Origin: an uncultured Cetobacterium sp.
Lineage (GTDB): Bacteria > Fusobacteriota > Fusobacteriia > Fusobacteriales > Fusobacteriaceae
DNA length: 64,000 nt
Direction: 5' to 3'
Assembly (NCBI RefSeq): GCF_945952365.1
Contig: NZ_CAMFHX010000002.1
Coordinates: forward strand, 62,001-126,000
Shown here piece after piece: positions 54,528 to 62,826 of this stretch (positions within the stretch are counted from its first letter, which is position 1; the number at the start of each line of letters is the position of its first letter). Both the position numbers and the translations under genes were made by a program. The notes under the pieces were generated by a model. The model did no database searches and had not been told where the DNA came from. It was given only the letters and a program-made list of their open reading frames with translations.

Positions 54528-57002
54528 TTATGCTACTTTTTCAATATTTATAACTTCGTAATCATTCTCTTTTAATATATTTACAATTGCGTCTTCTGAA
54601 ACATCTCCAGAAACTATTGCACAGTTTTCAGGAAGGCTAACTTCTACAGCTTCAACTCCGTTTAAACTTTCTAAAGCTTCCTTTACATGCTTAACACATC
54701 TCATGCAACTCATTCCATTGATTAAAACTTTCTTTTTCATAACTTTCTCGCTCCCTTTGTCTGATATTTTATCTGGTTTGAATCCTTTTAATCTTAAAGC
54801 ATTACTTATAACTGACACTGAACTTATACTCATAGCTCCACCTGCTATCATAGGACTTAATAGCGGTCCACCAAATAGATGTAACACTCCCATTGCCACA
54901 GGTATTCCTAGAATATTATATCCAAATGCCCAGAATAGATTCTGCTTTATATTTTTAATAGTTTCTCTACTTAACTTTATAGCTGTAGGAACATCCATTA
55001 AATCACTTCTCATTAAAACTATATCTGCTGATTCAATTGCTACGTCAGTTCCAGAACCTATCGCAATTCCAACATCTGCTTGAGCTAGAGCTGGAGCATC
55101 ATTTATTCCATCTCCAACCATCGCAACTTTTTTACCCTCATCTTGCAATCTTTTTACTTCAGCTGCTTTATCTTTTGGTAAAACTTCAGCGAATACTCTA
55201 TCTATTCCAACTTGAGCTGCTATAGCTTCAGCTGTTTTTCTATTATCTCCAGTTATCATTGCAACTTCGATTCCCATAGCATGAAGAATCTCTATAGCTT
55301 TTTTAGAATTTTCTTTAACTGTATCAGCTACGGCTATAATACCAGCTATCTCTTTCTCAATTGAGATAAACATAGGTGTTTTTCCTTCGCTCGCCAATCT
55401 ATTTGATTTCTCCTCTAAACTTTTTAAAGATATTCCACTTTCAATCATCAGCTTTTTATTCCCTAAAAGAATATCTTTTCCTTCTATTTCAACTTTTATT
55501 CCATGCCCTGGGATAGCTACAAACGAATCTACTTTCTTAAGATTCATCTTTTTATCCTCAGCAGCTTTTACAATAGCTTCTCCTAAAGGATGCTCTGACC
55601 CTTTTTCAGCACTTGCAGCTAAAACTAAAAGCTCATCTTTTGAGATTATACTTTCTACTAATATATCTGTAACCTTAGGTTTCCCCTCTGTAATTGTTCC
55701 TGTTTTATCAAATATAACTGTTTTTACTTTGTGAGCAGACTCTAGAGCCTCTCCACTTTTAATTAAAACTCCATACTCAGCACCTTTTCCAGTTCCTATC
55801 ATTATAGCTGTCGGTGTTGCAAGTCCTAAAGCACATGGACATGCTATTACTAAAACTGATATAAATATTGTAAGTGCAAACTCTAAATCTTTTGTAGCTA
55901 GATACCAACCTAATCCAGAAAGAATCGCTAGTACAATTACAACTGGTACGAAGTAACCTGATATTATATCTGCTAACTTTGCAATTGGAGCTTTTGATCC
56001 TTGAGCATCCTCTACTAATTTTATAATTTGAGCTAAAGCTGTATCTTTTCCAACTTTTGTTGCTTTATACTTTATAGAACCATTTTTATTTATACTTGCT
56101 CCTATAATTGATGAACCAACAACTTTCTCAACAGGGATACTCTCTCCAGTTAACATAGATTCATCGATAGCTGTACTTCCCTCAATAACAACTCCATCCA
56201 CTGGAATCTTATCTCCAGGTTTAACAATAACTATATCTCCAACCTTTACATCTTCTAAAGGTATAACTACCTCTCTTCCATCAACCTCTATACGAGCAGT
56301 TTTTGGAGCTAATCCCATAAGTTTTTTTATAGCTTCTGATGTTTTTCCTTTACTCACAGCTTCTAAATATTTTCCAAGAGTTATAAGTAATAAAATTGTT
56401 GCTGCTGACTCGAAGTATAACTCATGAGCATATCTTGGTTCTCCACCAAATATTTTTACAACTGCAAACACACCATACACATAAGCTGCCGAAGTTCCAA
56501 TAGCTATTAGTGAATCCATATTTGGACTTCTTTTTAATAGCGTTCTAACTCCTACTTTAAAGAATTTATATCCAACCAACATAACCGGTGTTGTCAAAAG
56601 TAGTTGAGCCATAGAGAATGTCTTTGGACTCATCTCAGGTGAGATAAAATCTGGAAGTGAATATCCAACCATATGTCCCATTGAGATTATCAATAACGGT
56701 ATTGTAAATATAACTGATACAATAAATCTGTTCCAAAGTTCTTTGATATCTTTCTCTCTAGTATCTTCACTTTTAGATGAATCAAACTCCTCTGCTGGAA
56801 TAGCCTTATACCCTGCATTTTCAACGGCATTTATAATCTCATGAGCATTCAATTTTTTCTCATCATATTTTACAACTAACTTCTCTGTTGCTAAATTTAC
56901 ATTTGCTTCTATTATTCCATTTAATTTTCTAACTGCTTTTTCAACATGACCTGAACAAGCTGAACAAGTCATTCCCTCTATTTTGAATGTATTATCTTTC
57001 AT
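54528..57002 (-). CDS. copA: Copper-exporting P1B-type ATPase CopA
   Basis: An 824-residue ATPase. One heavy-metal-associated domain with GMTCSACSG (Cys13, Cys16) is N-terminal. The membrane CPC motif is in VIACPCALGLATPTA, DKTGTITEGKP is the phosphorylation site, SEHPLGEAIV the nucleotide-binding His, and GDGINDAPALAQAD the hinge. A second metal-binding domain (NGMSCMRC) is at the C-terminus, where most CopA have none. It follows csoR after 12 nt. Exports Cu(I). Confidence 0.95.
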   Translation of the reverse strand: MKDNTFKIEGMTCSACSGHVEKAVRKLNGIIEANVNLATEKLVVKYDEKKLNAHEIINAVENAGYKAIPAEEFDSSKSEDTREKDIKELWNRFIVSVIFTIPLLIISMGHMVGYSLPDFISPEMSPKTFSMAQLLLTTPVMLVGYKFFKVGVRTLLKRSPNMDSLIAIGTSAAYVYGVFAVVKIFGGEPRYAHELYFESAATILLLITLGKYLEAVSKGKTSEAIKKLMGLAPKTARIEVDGREVVIPLEDVKVGDIVIVKPGDKIPVDGVVIEGSTAIDESMLTGESIPVEKVVGSSIIGASINKNGSIKYKATKVGKDTALAQIIKLVEDAQGSKAPIAKLADIISGYFVPVVIVLAILSGLGWYLATKDLEFALTIFISVLVIACPCALGLATPTAIMIGTGKGAEYGVLIKSGEALESAHKVKTVIFDKTGTITEGKPKVTDILVESIISKDELLVLAASAEKGSEHPLGEAIVKAAEDKKMNLKKVDSFVAIPGHGIKVEIEGKDILLGNKKLMIESGISLKSLEEKSNRLASEGKTPMFISIEKEIAGIIAVADTVKENSKKAIEILHAMGIEVAMITGDNRKTAEAIAAQVGIDRVFAEVLPKDKAAEVKRLQDEGKKVAMVGDGINDAPALAQADVGIAIGSGTDVAIESADIVLMRSDLMDVPTAIKLSRETIKNIKQNLFWAFGYNILGIPVAMGVLHLFGGPLLSPMIAGGAMSISSVSVISNALRLKGFKPDKISDKGSEKVMKKKVLINGMSCMRCVKHVKEALESLNGVEAVEVSLPENCAIVSGDVSEDAIVNILKENDYEVINIEKVA

Positions 57003-57014
57003 GGTTTTCTCCTT

Positions 57015-57278
57015 TTACTTCATAATTTTATTTAAGACATCCACAACTTCACCAATTTTTTCATCTACATCTGTGCTGCTAAAAGCATTTTTCACACAAC
57101 TTTCCATATGTTGTTTTAAAATTAGTTTATTCGCTTTTTTCAACAAAGCCTCTGCCGCTAAAATTTGATTTACTACATCTAGACAATATCTTCCATCGTC
57201 TATCATCTTTAATGTTGCATCAATCTGTCCACGACATGTCTTTAACATCAATACTGCTTTTTCCTTATCTGTTTTCAT
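57015..57278 (-). CDS. csoR: CsoR-type copper-sensing repressor
   Basis: An 87-residue all-helical DUF156 repressor. The Cu(I) ligand set Cys32, His57, Cys61 is present, with GRYCLDVVNQI and LILKQHMESCV in the family positions. Cu(I) binding releases it from DNA and induces copA. A G/C-rich dyad lies upstream of it. Confidence 0.92.
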   Translation of the reverse strand: MKTDKEKAVLMLKTCRGQIDATLKMIDDGRYCLDVVNQILAAEALLKKANKLILKQHMESCVKNAFSSTDVDEKIGEVVDVLNKIMK

Positions 57279-57338
57279 ATATTAATCACCTCGAGATTTA
57301 CTTTATGTTTGAATAATATCACACTTTTTTTTCTGTGT

Positions 57339-57363
57339 CAACCCCCCCTATGGGGGTAGGGTT
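57339..57363 (-). promoter_or_regulatory. CsoR-type operator
   Basis: A pseudo-palindrome with C7, TAT, then G5 and GTAGGG, the G/C-tract pattern typical of CsoR/RcnR operators. It is the only such tract in this AT-rich region and lies 60-85 bp upstream of csoR. Confidence 0.8.
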
Positions 57364-57512
57364 ATTTTTTTGAAAATATTTTTGACTTATTCTTCAACCT
57401 TCTCTTTTAATGCACTTTAGTTTTTTGGTGTTCTTTTTTTAAAAAATAAAAAAATTTCTTTTCTAAAAAAAAACATTGTTGACATTTTTTTACGGATATG
57501 GTATTATTAATT

Positions 57513-57626
57513 GAAACCGATGATTAAGTAAATTTAATACCCCCCAAAATTTATTTAAATCTTTTTATTTTAACACTCCCCCGTGTTTATAAAAAACCTT
57601 CCTTTTCCCCAAGAGGAAGGTTTTTT
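57513..57626 (+). ncRNA. Candidate small RNA, copy 1
   Basis: Promoter TTGACA (57479-57484), 17-nt spacer, TATTAT (57502-57507); start near 57513. The transcript of about 113 nt has two unpaired C tracts, a C6 (near 57540-57545) and a C5 (57578-57582). It ends in a 13-bp terminator (57591-57603 / 57614-57626). No start codon with ribosome site was seen. C tracts could bind G-rich ribosome sites. Confidence 0.7.
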
Positions 57627-57866
57627 ATTTTTTTGTAAAAATATAATTTAACAATCCAAATTTGAATAAATAAAATTTTAAAAGTGAAATTAAGGCTGTG
57701 TACAAAATTTAATACTGAAAAGAGTTTTTGAACTATTTATAAAAACATGTGTTTTCTATTTTAAAACACAGAGTTTTTTTGCGTTCTATTTTCAAGAAGA
57801 TAAAAAAATTTCTTTTCTGAAAAAAAACATTGTTGACATTTTTTTACGGATATGGTATTATTAATT

Positions 57867-57980
57867 GAAACCGATGATTAAGTAAATTTAATACCCCCCA
57901 AAATTTATTTAAATCTTTTTATTTTAACACTCCCCCGTGTTTATAAAAAACCTTCCTTTTCCCCAAGAGGAAGGTTTTTT
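57867..57980 (+). ncRNA. Candidate small RNA, copy 2
   Basis: The same unit as copy 1, shifted by 354 bp: TTGACA (57833-57838), TATTAT (57856-57861), transcript 57867-57980 identical throughout. Its terminator (57945-57980) can also serve the porin gene converging from the other strand. Confidence 0.7.
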
Positions 57981-57995
57981 ATTTATACACTATTT

Positions 57996-59024
57996 TTAGA
58001 AATTATATGTTATTCCAATCCCACCTTGTGGCTGTAGCTTCCAATCTTTTTCTGTATTACCCCAAACTTGATTCGAATATTTTACTTGTGCAAAAACAGA
58101 TAAAGATAAATCTTGAGAGTAGTTATAAACTACTTCTAATTGCGGTAAGGCAAATAGTGCATAGGTACTCTTATAATCTCCACTACTCACTGTTGGATTT
58201 AGCCACTCATACATCTGATTTCCTGAAATAAATGGATCCCAGCCAGCAGCTTTTCTATTAGATGATATATATGGATCAAATCCACCTGCAAAATTAAAAA
58301 CTAATGATGTTTGCTCATTAACTTTATATAGCTCCTTCGAATACTCTAACCAAGCTAAAATCATAAAATAATTAGCTGTTTTATAACTTTGATTGCTACT
58401 AGATATTTCAAAACTACCCTCATACCACTCTCTAAATAGATACGTATTAAACTTAAATGTAAAATTAGCTGGTAATTGCCAATTCGTTAATAAACTTAAA
58501 ACTCCGGTATTAACATGCCCCGACGCTCCCTTTGTACTCCAACCATAAACATACATTGGTGAAAATGCAAATTGCGTTGCTTGTATATACTCTCCCTTAG
58601 GGATGTATTCCAAGAAATCAAAAGCAGTTTGAGCTAGTATGTATGTTTGATTACTATTATTAAATTCAGCTTCATTCTCTACCATCAAAGAGGATGACCA
58701 TTTAATTTTTGTGTTTCCTAATACTCCATGATTATTGCTCAAAGTCGCTTTTGGTCCACTAAAACTATTATCTTGCTCATTTTCACCATTTGTGTAGTTA
58801 TACATATTCCAAACTCTATCCCATTGTAAACTTAAACTCCAAGCTTTTGTAAAGTTATAATTTAATACTGCTGATGGATGTGAAGATTCTGTTTTATATT
58901 TACCTGAATTTCCATAAAAAGTTTGAGTAACTCCTAAACTTCCATTCGGTTTAAAATCTTCTGCATAGGATATTCCTGCAATAAGCACACTACCTATAAG
59001 AGCCTTTAAAAATAATGCTTTCAT
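57996..59024 (-). CDS. FomA-like outer-membrane porin
   Basis: A 342-residue outer-membrane protein. Residues 1-21 are a signal peptide (LLKALIGSVLIAGISYA type). The mature chain starts EDFKPNGSLGVTQTFYGNSGKYK and is made of alternating beta strands, ending GGIGITYNF with the terminal Phe of a barrel. The pattern resembles fusobacterial FomA-type porins. It is monocistronic, with AGGAGGT before the ATG, and two GGTCAAA repeats precede its likely promoter. Confidence 0.78.
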   Translation of the reverse strand: MKALFLKALIGSVLIAGISYAEDFKPNGSLGVTQTFYGNSGKYKTESSHPSAVLNYNFTKAWSLSLQWDRVWNMYNYTNGENEQDNSFSGPKATLSNNHGVLGNTKIKWSSSLMVENEAEFNNSNQTYILAQTAFDFLEYIPKGEYIQATQFAFSPMYVYGWSTKGASGHVNTGVLSLLTNWQLPANFTFKFNTYLFREWYEGSFEISSSNQSYKTANYFMILAWLEYSKELYKVNEQTSLVFNFAGGFDPYISSNRKAAGWDPFISGNQMYEWLNPTVSSGDYKSTYALFALPQLEVVYNYSQDLSLSVFAQVKYSNQVWGNTEKDWKLQPQGGIGITYNF

Positions 59025-59148
59025 AATTTTACCTCCTAGTAACTAAATTTATTTTCATTATCTACAATGCTTTGTACCTCAAAAATATTACCTATCTTTT
59101 AATTCTTTTCTAGTTAGATTTCTTTTTTATTTATACAGTATTTTTCAT

Positions 59149-59165
59149 TTTGACCTAATTTGACC
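59149..59165 (-). promoter_or_regulatory. Phased GGTCAAA repeats upstream of the porin
   Basis: TTTGACC at 59149-59155 and 59159-59165, i.e. GGTCAAA twice with a 10-bp period on the porin strand, just before a TATAAA-like -10. One helical turn of spacing suggests a regulator site. Confidence 0.45.
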
Positions 59166-59436
59166 AGTTTAGAAAAAAAAATGTATTATAACATTGATTT
59201 TTTGATTTTTTAGTTGTATATTCTTACTAGGGGGATTTAATATTTGAAAATTAATAAAACTCGAGTGTTTATATATTATAAATAAATGTAAATTTGCTGA
59301 AAAGGGCGAATAAAAAGGTTTTGACTCTATAAAACTTTTAATAGAAACTTTTCCTGAGAATAACTCGGGAATCTATTACGCAACTTCCTTTGATAGCACC
59401 ACATACTTATTTCCTGACTACCACTTCTCCACATAC

Positions 59437-59526
59437 GGATATTCCAGATGTGACTATCCCACATGTGGATATTCCAGATATGGATATTCCAGACGTGGAT
59501 GGCCCAGATATGGGTGGCCCACAACT
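59437..59526 (+). repeat. 15-bp tandem repeat (about six units)
   Basis: Imperfect units of the GGATATTCCAGATGT type. Being a multiple of three, the array keeps reading frames open on both strands; one reads DIPDV-type pentapeptides. No start codon with ribosome site lies before any of the frames. Confidence 0.75.
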
Positions 59527-60033
59527 GGGAAATGACTCCTATACTAATAAAGATATTACTAAAAATATTTTTAACAAAAAAATATAAACAAAAAAAATAC
59601 TAAACTAACTAAACTAATTCTTAGTTAGTTTAAATCTGTGTTATTTTTGTTATGAGTATTACAGGACGTTGGAATCTTAAAAACAGGCTGCCAGATGAAA
59701 AAAAGAAGATCAAACACCTTCGATAAGGAATTTAATCTTCTTTAAGTTTTTAGAAAAAAGTCAGTTTTTTAATACTTTCTTTTTCCTACAAGGCTTATCA
59801 ATAATCTGTTTTATAATTTTTTTAGCTATATGTTTACTATGTCAAAAAAGAGAGGATTTTTCATAATCTTTCTATCTCAATTTTACATATAAAAAGCAAT
59901 TTCTTATTTAATTATAATTCACTATTGCTTTTACTAACTTTATGGAGCTTTTAGTATATCAAAAAATCAAAAAAATTTTGAGTTTTATTTTTTTTAAGTG
60001 CATTTCAAGTGCAAAATACCTAATATTAAATTA

Positions 60034-60235
60034 TTATAATTTAATATTATATTTTCCATTTTGAGATTTTTTCATTAAAATTTCCTTATCTATCTCAAAA
60101 AATTTTGCTAATTTAATTTCTATTTCATTAAGTAAATTTTCAAGATAATTTTTACTATACTTTATCTGATGTAATAACATTCAATATATCGTTTTCTAAT
60201 ATTTTTATCTGATTTATTTTATCTTTCAATTCCAT
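60034..60235 (-). pseudogene. Possible small gene split over two frames
   Basis: On the minus strand ATG 60235, after an AAGGAG-type site, opens 26 codons (MELKDKINQIKILEND...) and stops at 60155. A second frame, shifted by one, starts at ATG 60180 and runs 48 codons to TAA at 60034 (ending SQNGKYNIKL). Together they read like one 67-residue helical protein with a single-base shift, or like two overlapping small genes. It lies 32 nt after the nuclease-like gene and is probably in the same transcript. Confidence 0.4.
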
Positions 60236-60267
60236 TACACCTTCTCCTTCAGATAATAATATCTTCC

Positions 60268-60978
60268 TCAAAGACTTTTATTTTTATCTTCTATCTTTTC
60301 TCCATTCATTTTAGGTATGTTTATTTCTTCTCCTATTTTCACTTTATCCAAATTTTCTAATGTTGGATTCATAATTCTTATCATATCACAAAATGTTTCC
60401 CAATCAAGAAGTTTAACATTTCTATTTGCCCAAATATCCCATATTTTTTCATTTTTTTCAAAAGAGATTCTGTCCATAAACAAATCTATATATGAATCTG
60501 TAAAAATTATTGCAAAAATGGCTTTAGATACTTTTTCAAACTGAATAGCTTTTTCAAAATCCGGTTCCCCATATTGAGTAATTAAAAACTCTAAAACAAA
60601 CTCTCTTTTAAACAAATTTTTTTTTGTTGTTCCAAATGATACATTCGTTACAAATATAAAAATATCATCTTCATTCGTTTTACCATTAACTATCGTCTCA
60701 TATACTCTTCTAATAAAGTCTTTATAGTAGTCTAATAAAGCTCCTCCCTGTGAATATCCCTTAGATTCAACCCAAACGTCTCTCTGCTCTCCATTATATT
60801 GTATGGTTGCCTTCGTGTCAAAACTAAATTCTTTTCCATTTATTTTAAAAATTAGCCTTTTGGGATTTTTATATGCATCATATAACTTTTTATATGATAA
60901 ATGAGCCAATGTTAATGTTAATAACCCATTAAAATATTCTAAATACTGTCTCCCTTTTTCATGTTGTTCTTCAGCCAT
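60268..60978 (-). CDS. PD-(D/E)XK nuclease-like hypothetical protein
   Basis: A 236-residue protein not recognised as a named family. Asp54 (FSFDTKA) and ESK at 71-73 (DVWVESKGYS) sit on neighbouring predicted strands as in PD-(D/E)XK nucleases, and Glu7 could complete the site. No signal peptide. It starts at an ATG after AGGAGGAG inside the last codons of the GT51-like gene (40-bp overlap), so translation is coupled. A defence or DNA-processing role is inferred only. Confidence 0.6.
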   Translation of the reverse strand: MAEEQHEKGRQYLEYFNGLLTLTLAHLSYKKLYDAYKNPKRLIFKINGKEFSFDTKATIQYNGEQRDVWVESKGYSQGGALLDYYKDFIRRVYETIVNGKTNEDDIFIFVTNVSFGTTKKNLFKREFVLEFLITQYGEPDFEKAIQFEKVSKAIFAIIFTDSYIDLFMDRISFEKNEKIWDIWANRNVKLLDWETFCDMIRIMNPTLENLDKVKIGEEINIPKMNGEKIEDKNKSL

Positions 60979-61601
60979 AATTCTCCTCCTATTAAATAAG
61001 TTTTAGTTAGTTGTTTTCTTTCATATTTTGTTAATATAAATTTTATTGGTTTTCTAGATAAAATATTTTCTAATCTCTTTATGTTTACTTTATTTGGCAA
61101 CGCTATTCTTTCTACAAGTATAAAACACTCTATTTTATTTAATTCTATTATATTTTTTTTAAAATAAAAATTAGCAGCATTCTGAATTCCATAATATTTT
61201 TTACCTAAATATACATTTTCTAAGTATTCTTTTAATATCATCTTTTTAGAATTTTGTAACGAATATTTTAAAGCAAATAAAGATTGATTAATTTTTCTTA
61301 ACATAGTTCTCTTTCTTTTTTTTCCTTTTTTTTCTTGTTTTATATCATAAAGTTGCTGTATTATTGTGCTTCCACCTTGCAACTTTCCGCTTCTTATATT
61401 CATTATAGAAGCTCTAATAATAGCAATTAAATCAATGCCAAAATGATAATAAAATCGCTTATCTTCTATATAAATTAAAAAATATAATAAATAATATGGT
61501 ACTTCTAATTCTTCTGAAGTTTTTTTTAATTTAAATCTATTTAATTTAAAAAAATATGTATCTGTTATTTCTGATATTTTATTAATCAACTTTCTTAACA
61601 A
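60939..61601 (-). CDS. GT51 transglycosylase-like protein without membrane anchor
   Basis: About 220 residues with a penicillin-binding-protein transglycosylase domain: EDKRFYYHFGID (Glu46, the catalytic position), LQGGSTIIQQL (75-84), RTMLRKINQSLFAL where the usual RKXXE has Gln for Glu, and ILKEYLENVYLGKKYYGIQNAANFYF. Normal enzymes polymerise lipid II outside the membrane; this one has neither signal peptide nor anchor, and no transpeptidase. The start is a TTG with GAGG directly before it, so the true start is uncertain. Confidence 0.75.
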   Translation of the reverse strand: MLRKLINKISEITDTYFFKLNRFKLKKTSEELEVPYYLLYFLIYIEDKRFYYHFGIDLIAIIRASIMNIRSGKLQGGSTIIQQLYDIKQEKKGKKRKRTMLRKINQSLFALKYSLQNSKKMILKEYLENVYLGKKYYGIQNAANFYFKKNIIELNKIECFILVERIALPNKVNIKRLENILSRKPIKFILTKYERKQLTKTYLIGGELWLKNNMKKGDSI

Positions 61602-61624
61602 CCTCTTTTCAATTTTATCTTTTA

Positions 61625-62650
61625 TTATTTATCTAACTTAATTAAAAGCTCATCTAATTTTTCGCTTAAATAATCTGTTGCTAATCCACCCTCTTCTGAT
61701 ATTTTTATCATTTTTTTTAAATCTTCATCATTCAAGTCTATAATTAGTTTACCACTCTCTCTTAAGATTCCTCTCTTCACTTTTTCAGCATTTTCATTCA
61801 ATCCTTTTCTAGATATAATTATCGCTACACCTCTCAAAGCTTGCTTATATAAATATTTTTCTGTTATTATAATTTCTTTTTGAGAAATTTTTTCACTATA
61901 ATTTTTAAATTCAAATATTATATATTTTGTTTTAAAATAATCTTCAATTATATTCCAAAATTCTTTATTAGTATTACTTTTTATTTTACAAATCATATCA
62001 TATCTATACAAATCTTCATTTGTTTTTTCTTGATATTTCCACAATGCTAAATCCTCAAAAAATAAGTGCTTAAGTATTTCTATACAAGTTTGTTCATATT
62101 TTAAAAACTCTTCTCTACCAGGCTCTATACTTTCTAATAATTTCGTATAATTTTTTAGTTTTGGATTCTTTTCATTAATTTTTAAATTTGATATAATATC
62201 TTTAGTTTCATATTTATCATTAACTGAAAATTCTAACAATGATAATACTTCTATTTTTAATTCCTCATCATTATTTTCCTCTAGAAATAATAGAATATCT
62301 CTTATTGTAAAGACTCTTATATCATTATATAAAAATCCATATTTTTCATCATTATCTGTTAAATTTTCACTGTCTATTAAGGCTAATATTACTACTACCC
62401 TATTTATTGTATTATCATCAAATTTAATACGTTTCATTCTATTAATTGTAAAATCTAATCTTTTTATTGAGTAATATTTTTCTCTTGATGCTTTTACTTC
62501 TATCGCATATTTTTTTTTGTTAAATTCAACTAAAAAATCATATTCTGTATTTTTGGGCTCTTTTTCTATAAAACGAGAATACTTCACTAATATTTTTTGA
62601 ATAACTCTTTCCACTTCTTCTCCATATGATAATAGTTTAAACTTTTCCAT
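61625..62650 (-). CDS. Tandem PD-(D/E)XK nuclease-like protein
   Basis: A 341-residue protein with two restriction-endonuclease-like halves. First: Glu12, Asp38 and EVK at 51-53 (KYAIEVKAS). Second: Glu186, Asp218 (YRYDMI) and EFK at 247-249 (YIIFEFKNYSEK), then a KYLYKQALRGVAIIISRKG segment typical of such folds. It is the first gene of the operon, with its own promoter and a GGGAG site. Function as a nuclease or DNA sensor is inferred. Confidence 0.7.
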   Translation of the reverse strand: MEKFKLLSYGEEVERVIQKILVKYSRFIEKEPKNTEYDFLVEFNKKKYAIEVKASREKYYSIKRLDFTINRMKRIKFDDNTINRVVVILALIDSENLTDNDEKYGFLYNDIRVFTIRDILLFLEENNDEELKIEVLSLLEFSVNDKYETKDIISNLKINEKNPKLKNYTKLLESIEPGREEFLKYEQTCIEILKHLFFEDLALWKYQEKTNEDLYRYDMICKIKSNTNKEFWNIIEDYFKTKYIIFEFKNYSEKISQKEIIITEKYLYKQALRGVAIIISRKGLNENAEKVKRGILRESGKLIIDLNDEDLKKMIKISEEGGLATDYLSEKLDELLIKLDK

Positions 62651-62665
62651 TTTTTTCTCCCTAAT

Positions 62666-62714
62666 TTCTGTATTATTACTTCTTAAGTATAGTATATCAA
62701 CTATTTGTATACTT
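62666..62714 (-). promoter_or_regulatory. Promoter region of the nuclease/GT51 operon
   Basis: Minus strand TTGATA, 17-nt spacer, AATAAT. The arms AAGTATA and TATACTT (near 62684-62690 and 62708-62714) flank the -35 and could be an operator. The operon is thus expressed independently of the prophage genes upstream. Confidence 0.5.
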
Positions 62715-62736
62715 TTTCTACATTTTTTTATAAATA

Positions 62737-62775
62737 AAAAAAATCTTCGAAATTATTATTCAGAAGATTTTTTTC
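62737..62775. terminator. Bidirectional terminator after the holin genes
   Basis: AAAAAAATCTTC (62737-62748) and GAAGATTTTTTT (62763-62774) with a 14-nt loop and T runs both ways. It separates the prophage late genes from the nuclease/GT51 operon. Confidence 0.85.
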
Positions 62776-62826
62776 TAAATATTATTTATATTCAATTTTA
62801 TTTACATTTATTTTAATTTTACAAAG

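Larger units (their letters stand above)
57364..57995. repeat. Intergenic region with a 184-bp direct repeat
   Basis: 632 bp without an ORF. 57447-57630 and 57801-57984 are identical in 183 of 184 positions (the only difference is A/G at about 57465/57819) and lie 354 bp apart. Similarity continues more weakly for about 30 bp upstream. Between the copies, TGTGTTTT (57747-57754) pairs with AAAACACA before a T run, another terminator-like hairpin. Confidence 0.9.
59025..60033. other. Non-coding or decayed 1-kb region
   Basis: No credible gene. From the left it holds the porin control region (59025-59220), a hairpin TTCCTGAG / CTCGGGAA (59351-59371), a 15-bp minisatellite (59437-59526), an inverted repeat AAACTAACTAA / TTAGTTAGTTT (59603-59632), and a nested hairpin AAAGAAGAT / ATCTTCTTT (59706-59744). 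The rest is AT-rich with nothing I can name. Confidence 0.6.

Noticed and set aside
59327-59587. Overlapping repeat-coding frames on both strands of the minisatellite
   Set aside because: They stay open because the repeat unit is 15 bp. None has an ATG with a ribosome site.
59654-59728. Short + strand ORF reading MSITGRWNLKNR... followed by a hairpin
   Set aside because: No ribosome site, only 24 codons, and codon use unlike the neighbours. Possibly a remnant of a mobile element end, but I could not identify it.
60000-60030. AAGTGCATTTCAAGTGCA direct repeat as a possible phage attachment site
   Set aside because: No second copy was found at another prophage boundary in the window, and no integrase or tRNA is adjacent.
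60021-60049. 12-bp A/T-only inverted repeat at the end of the split small gene
   Set aside because: Pairs perfectly, but has no G/C pairs and no T run, so it is a poor terminator and may be chance in this AT-rich DNA.
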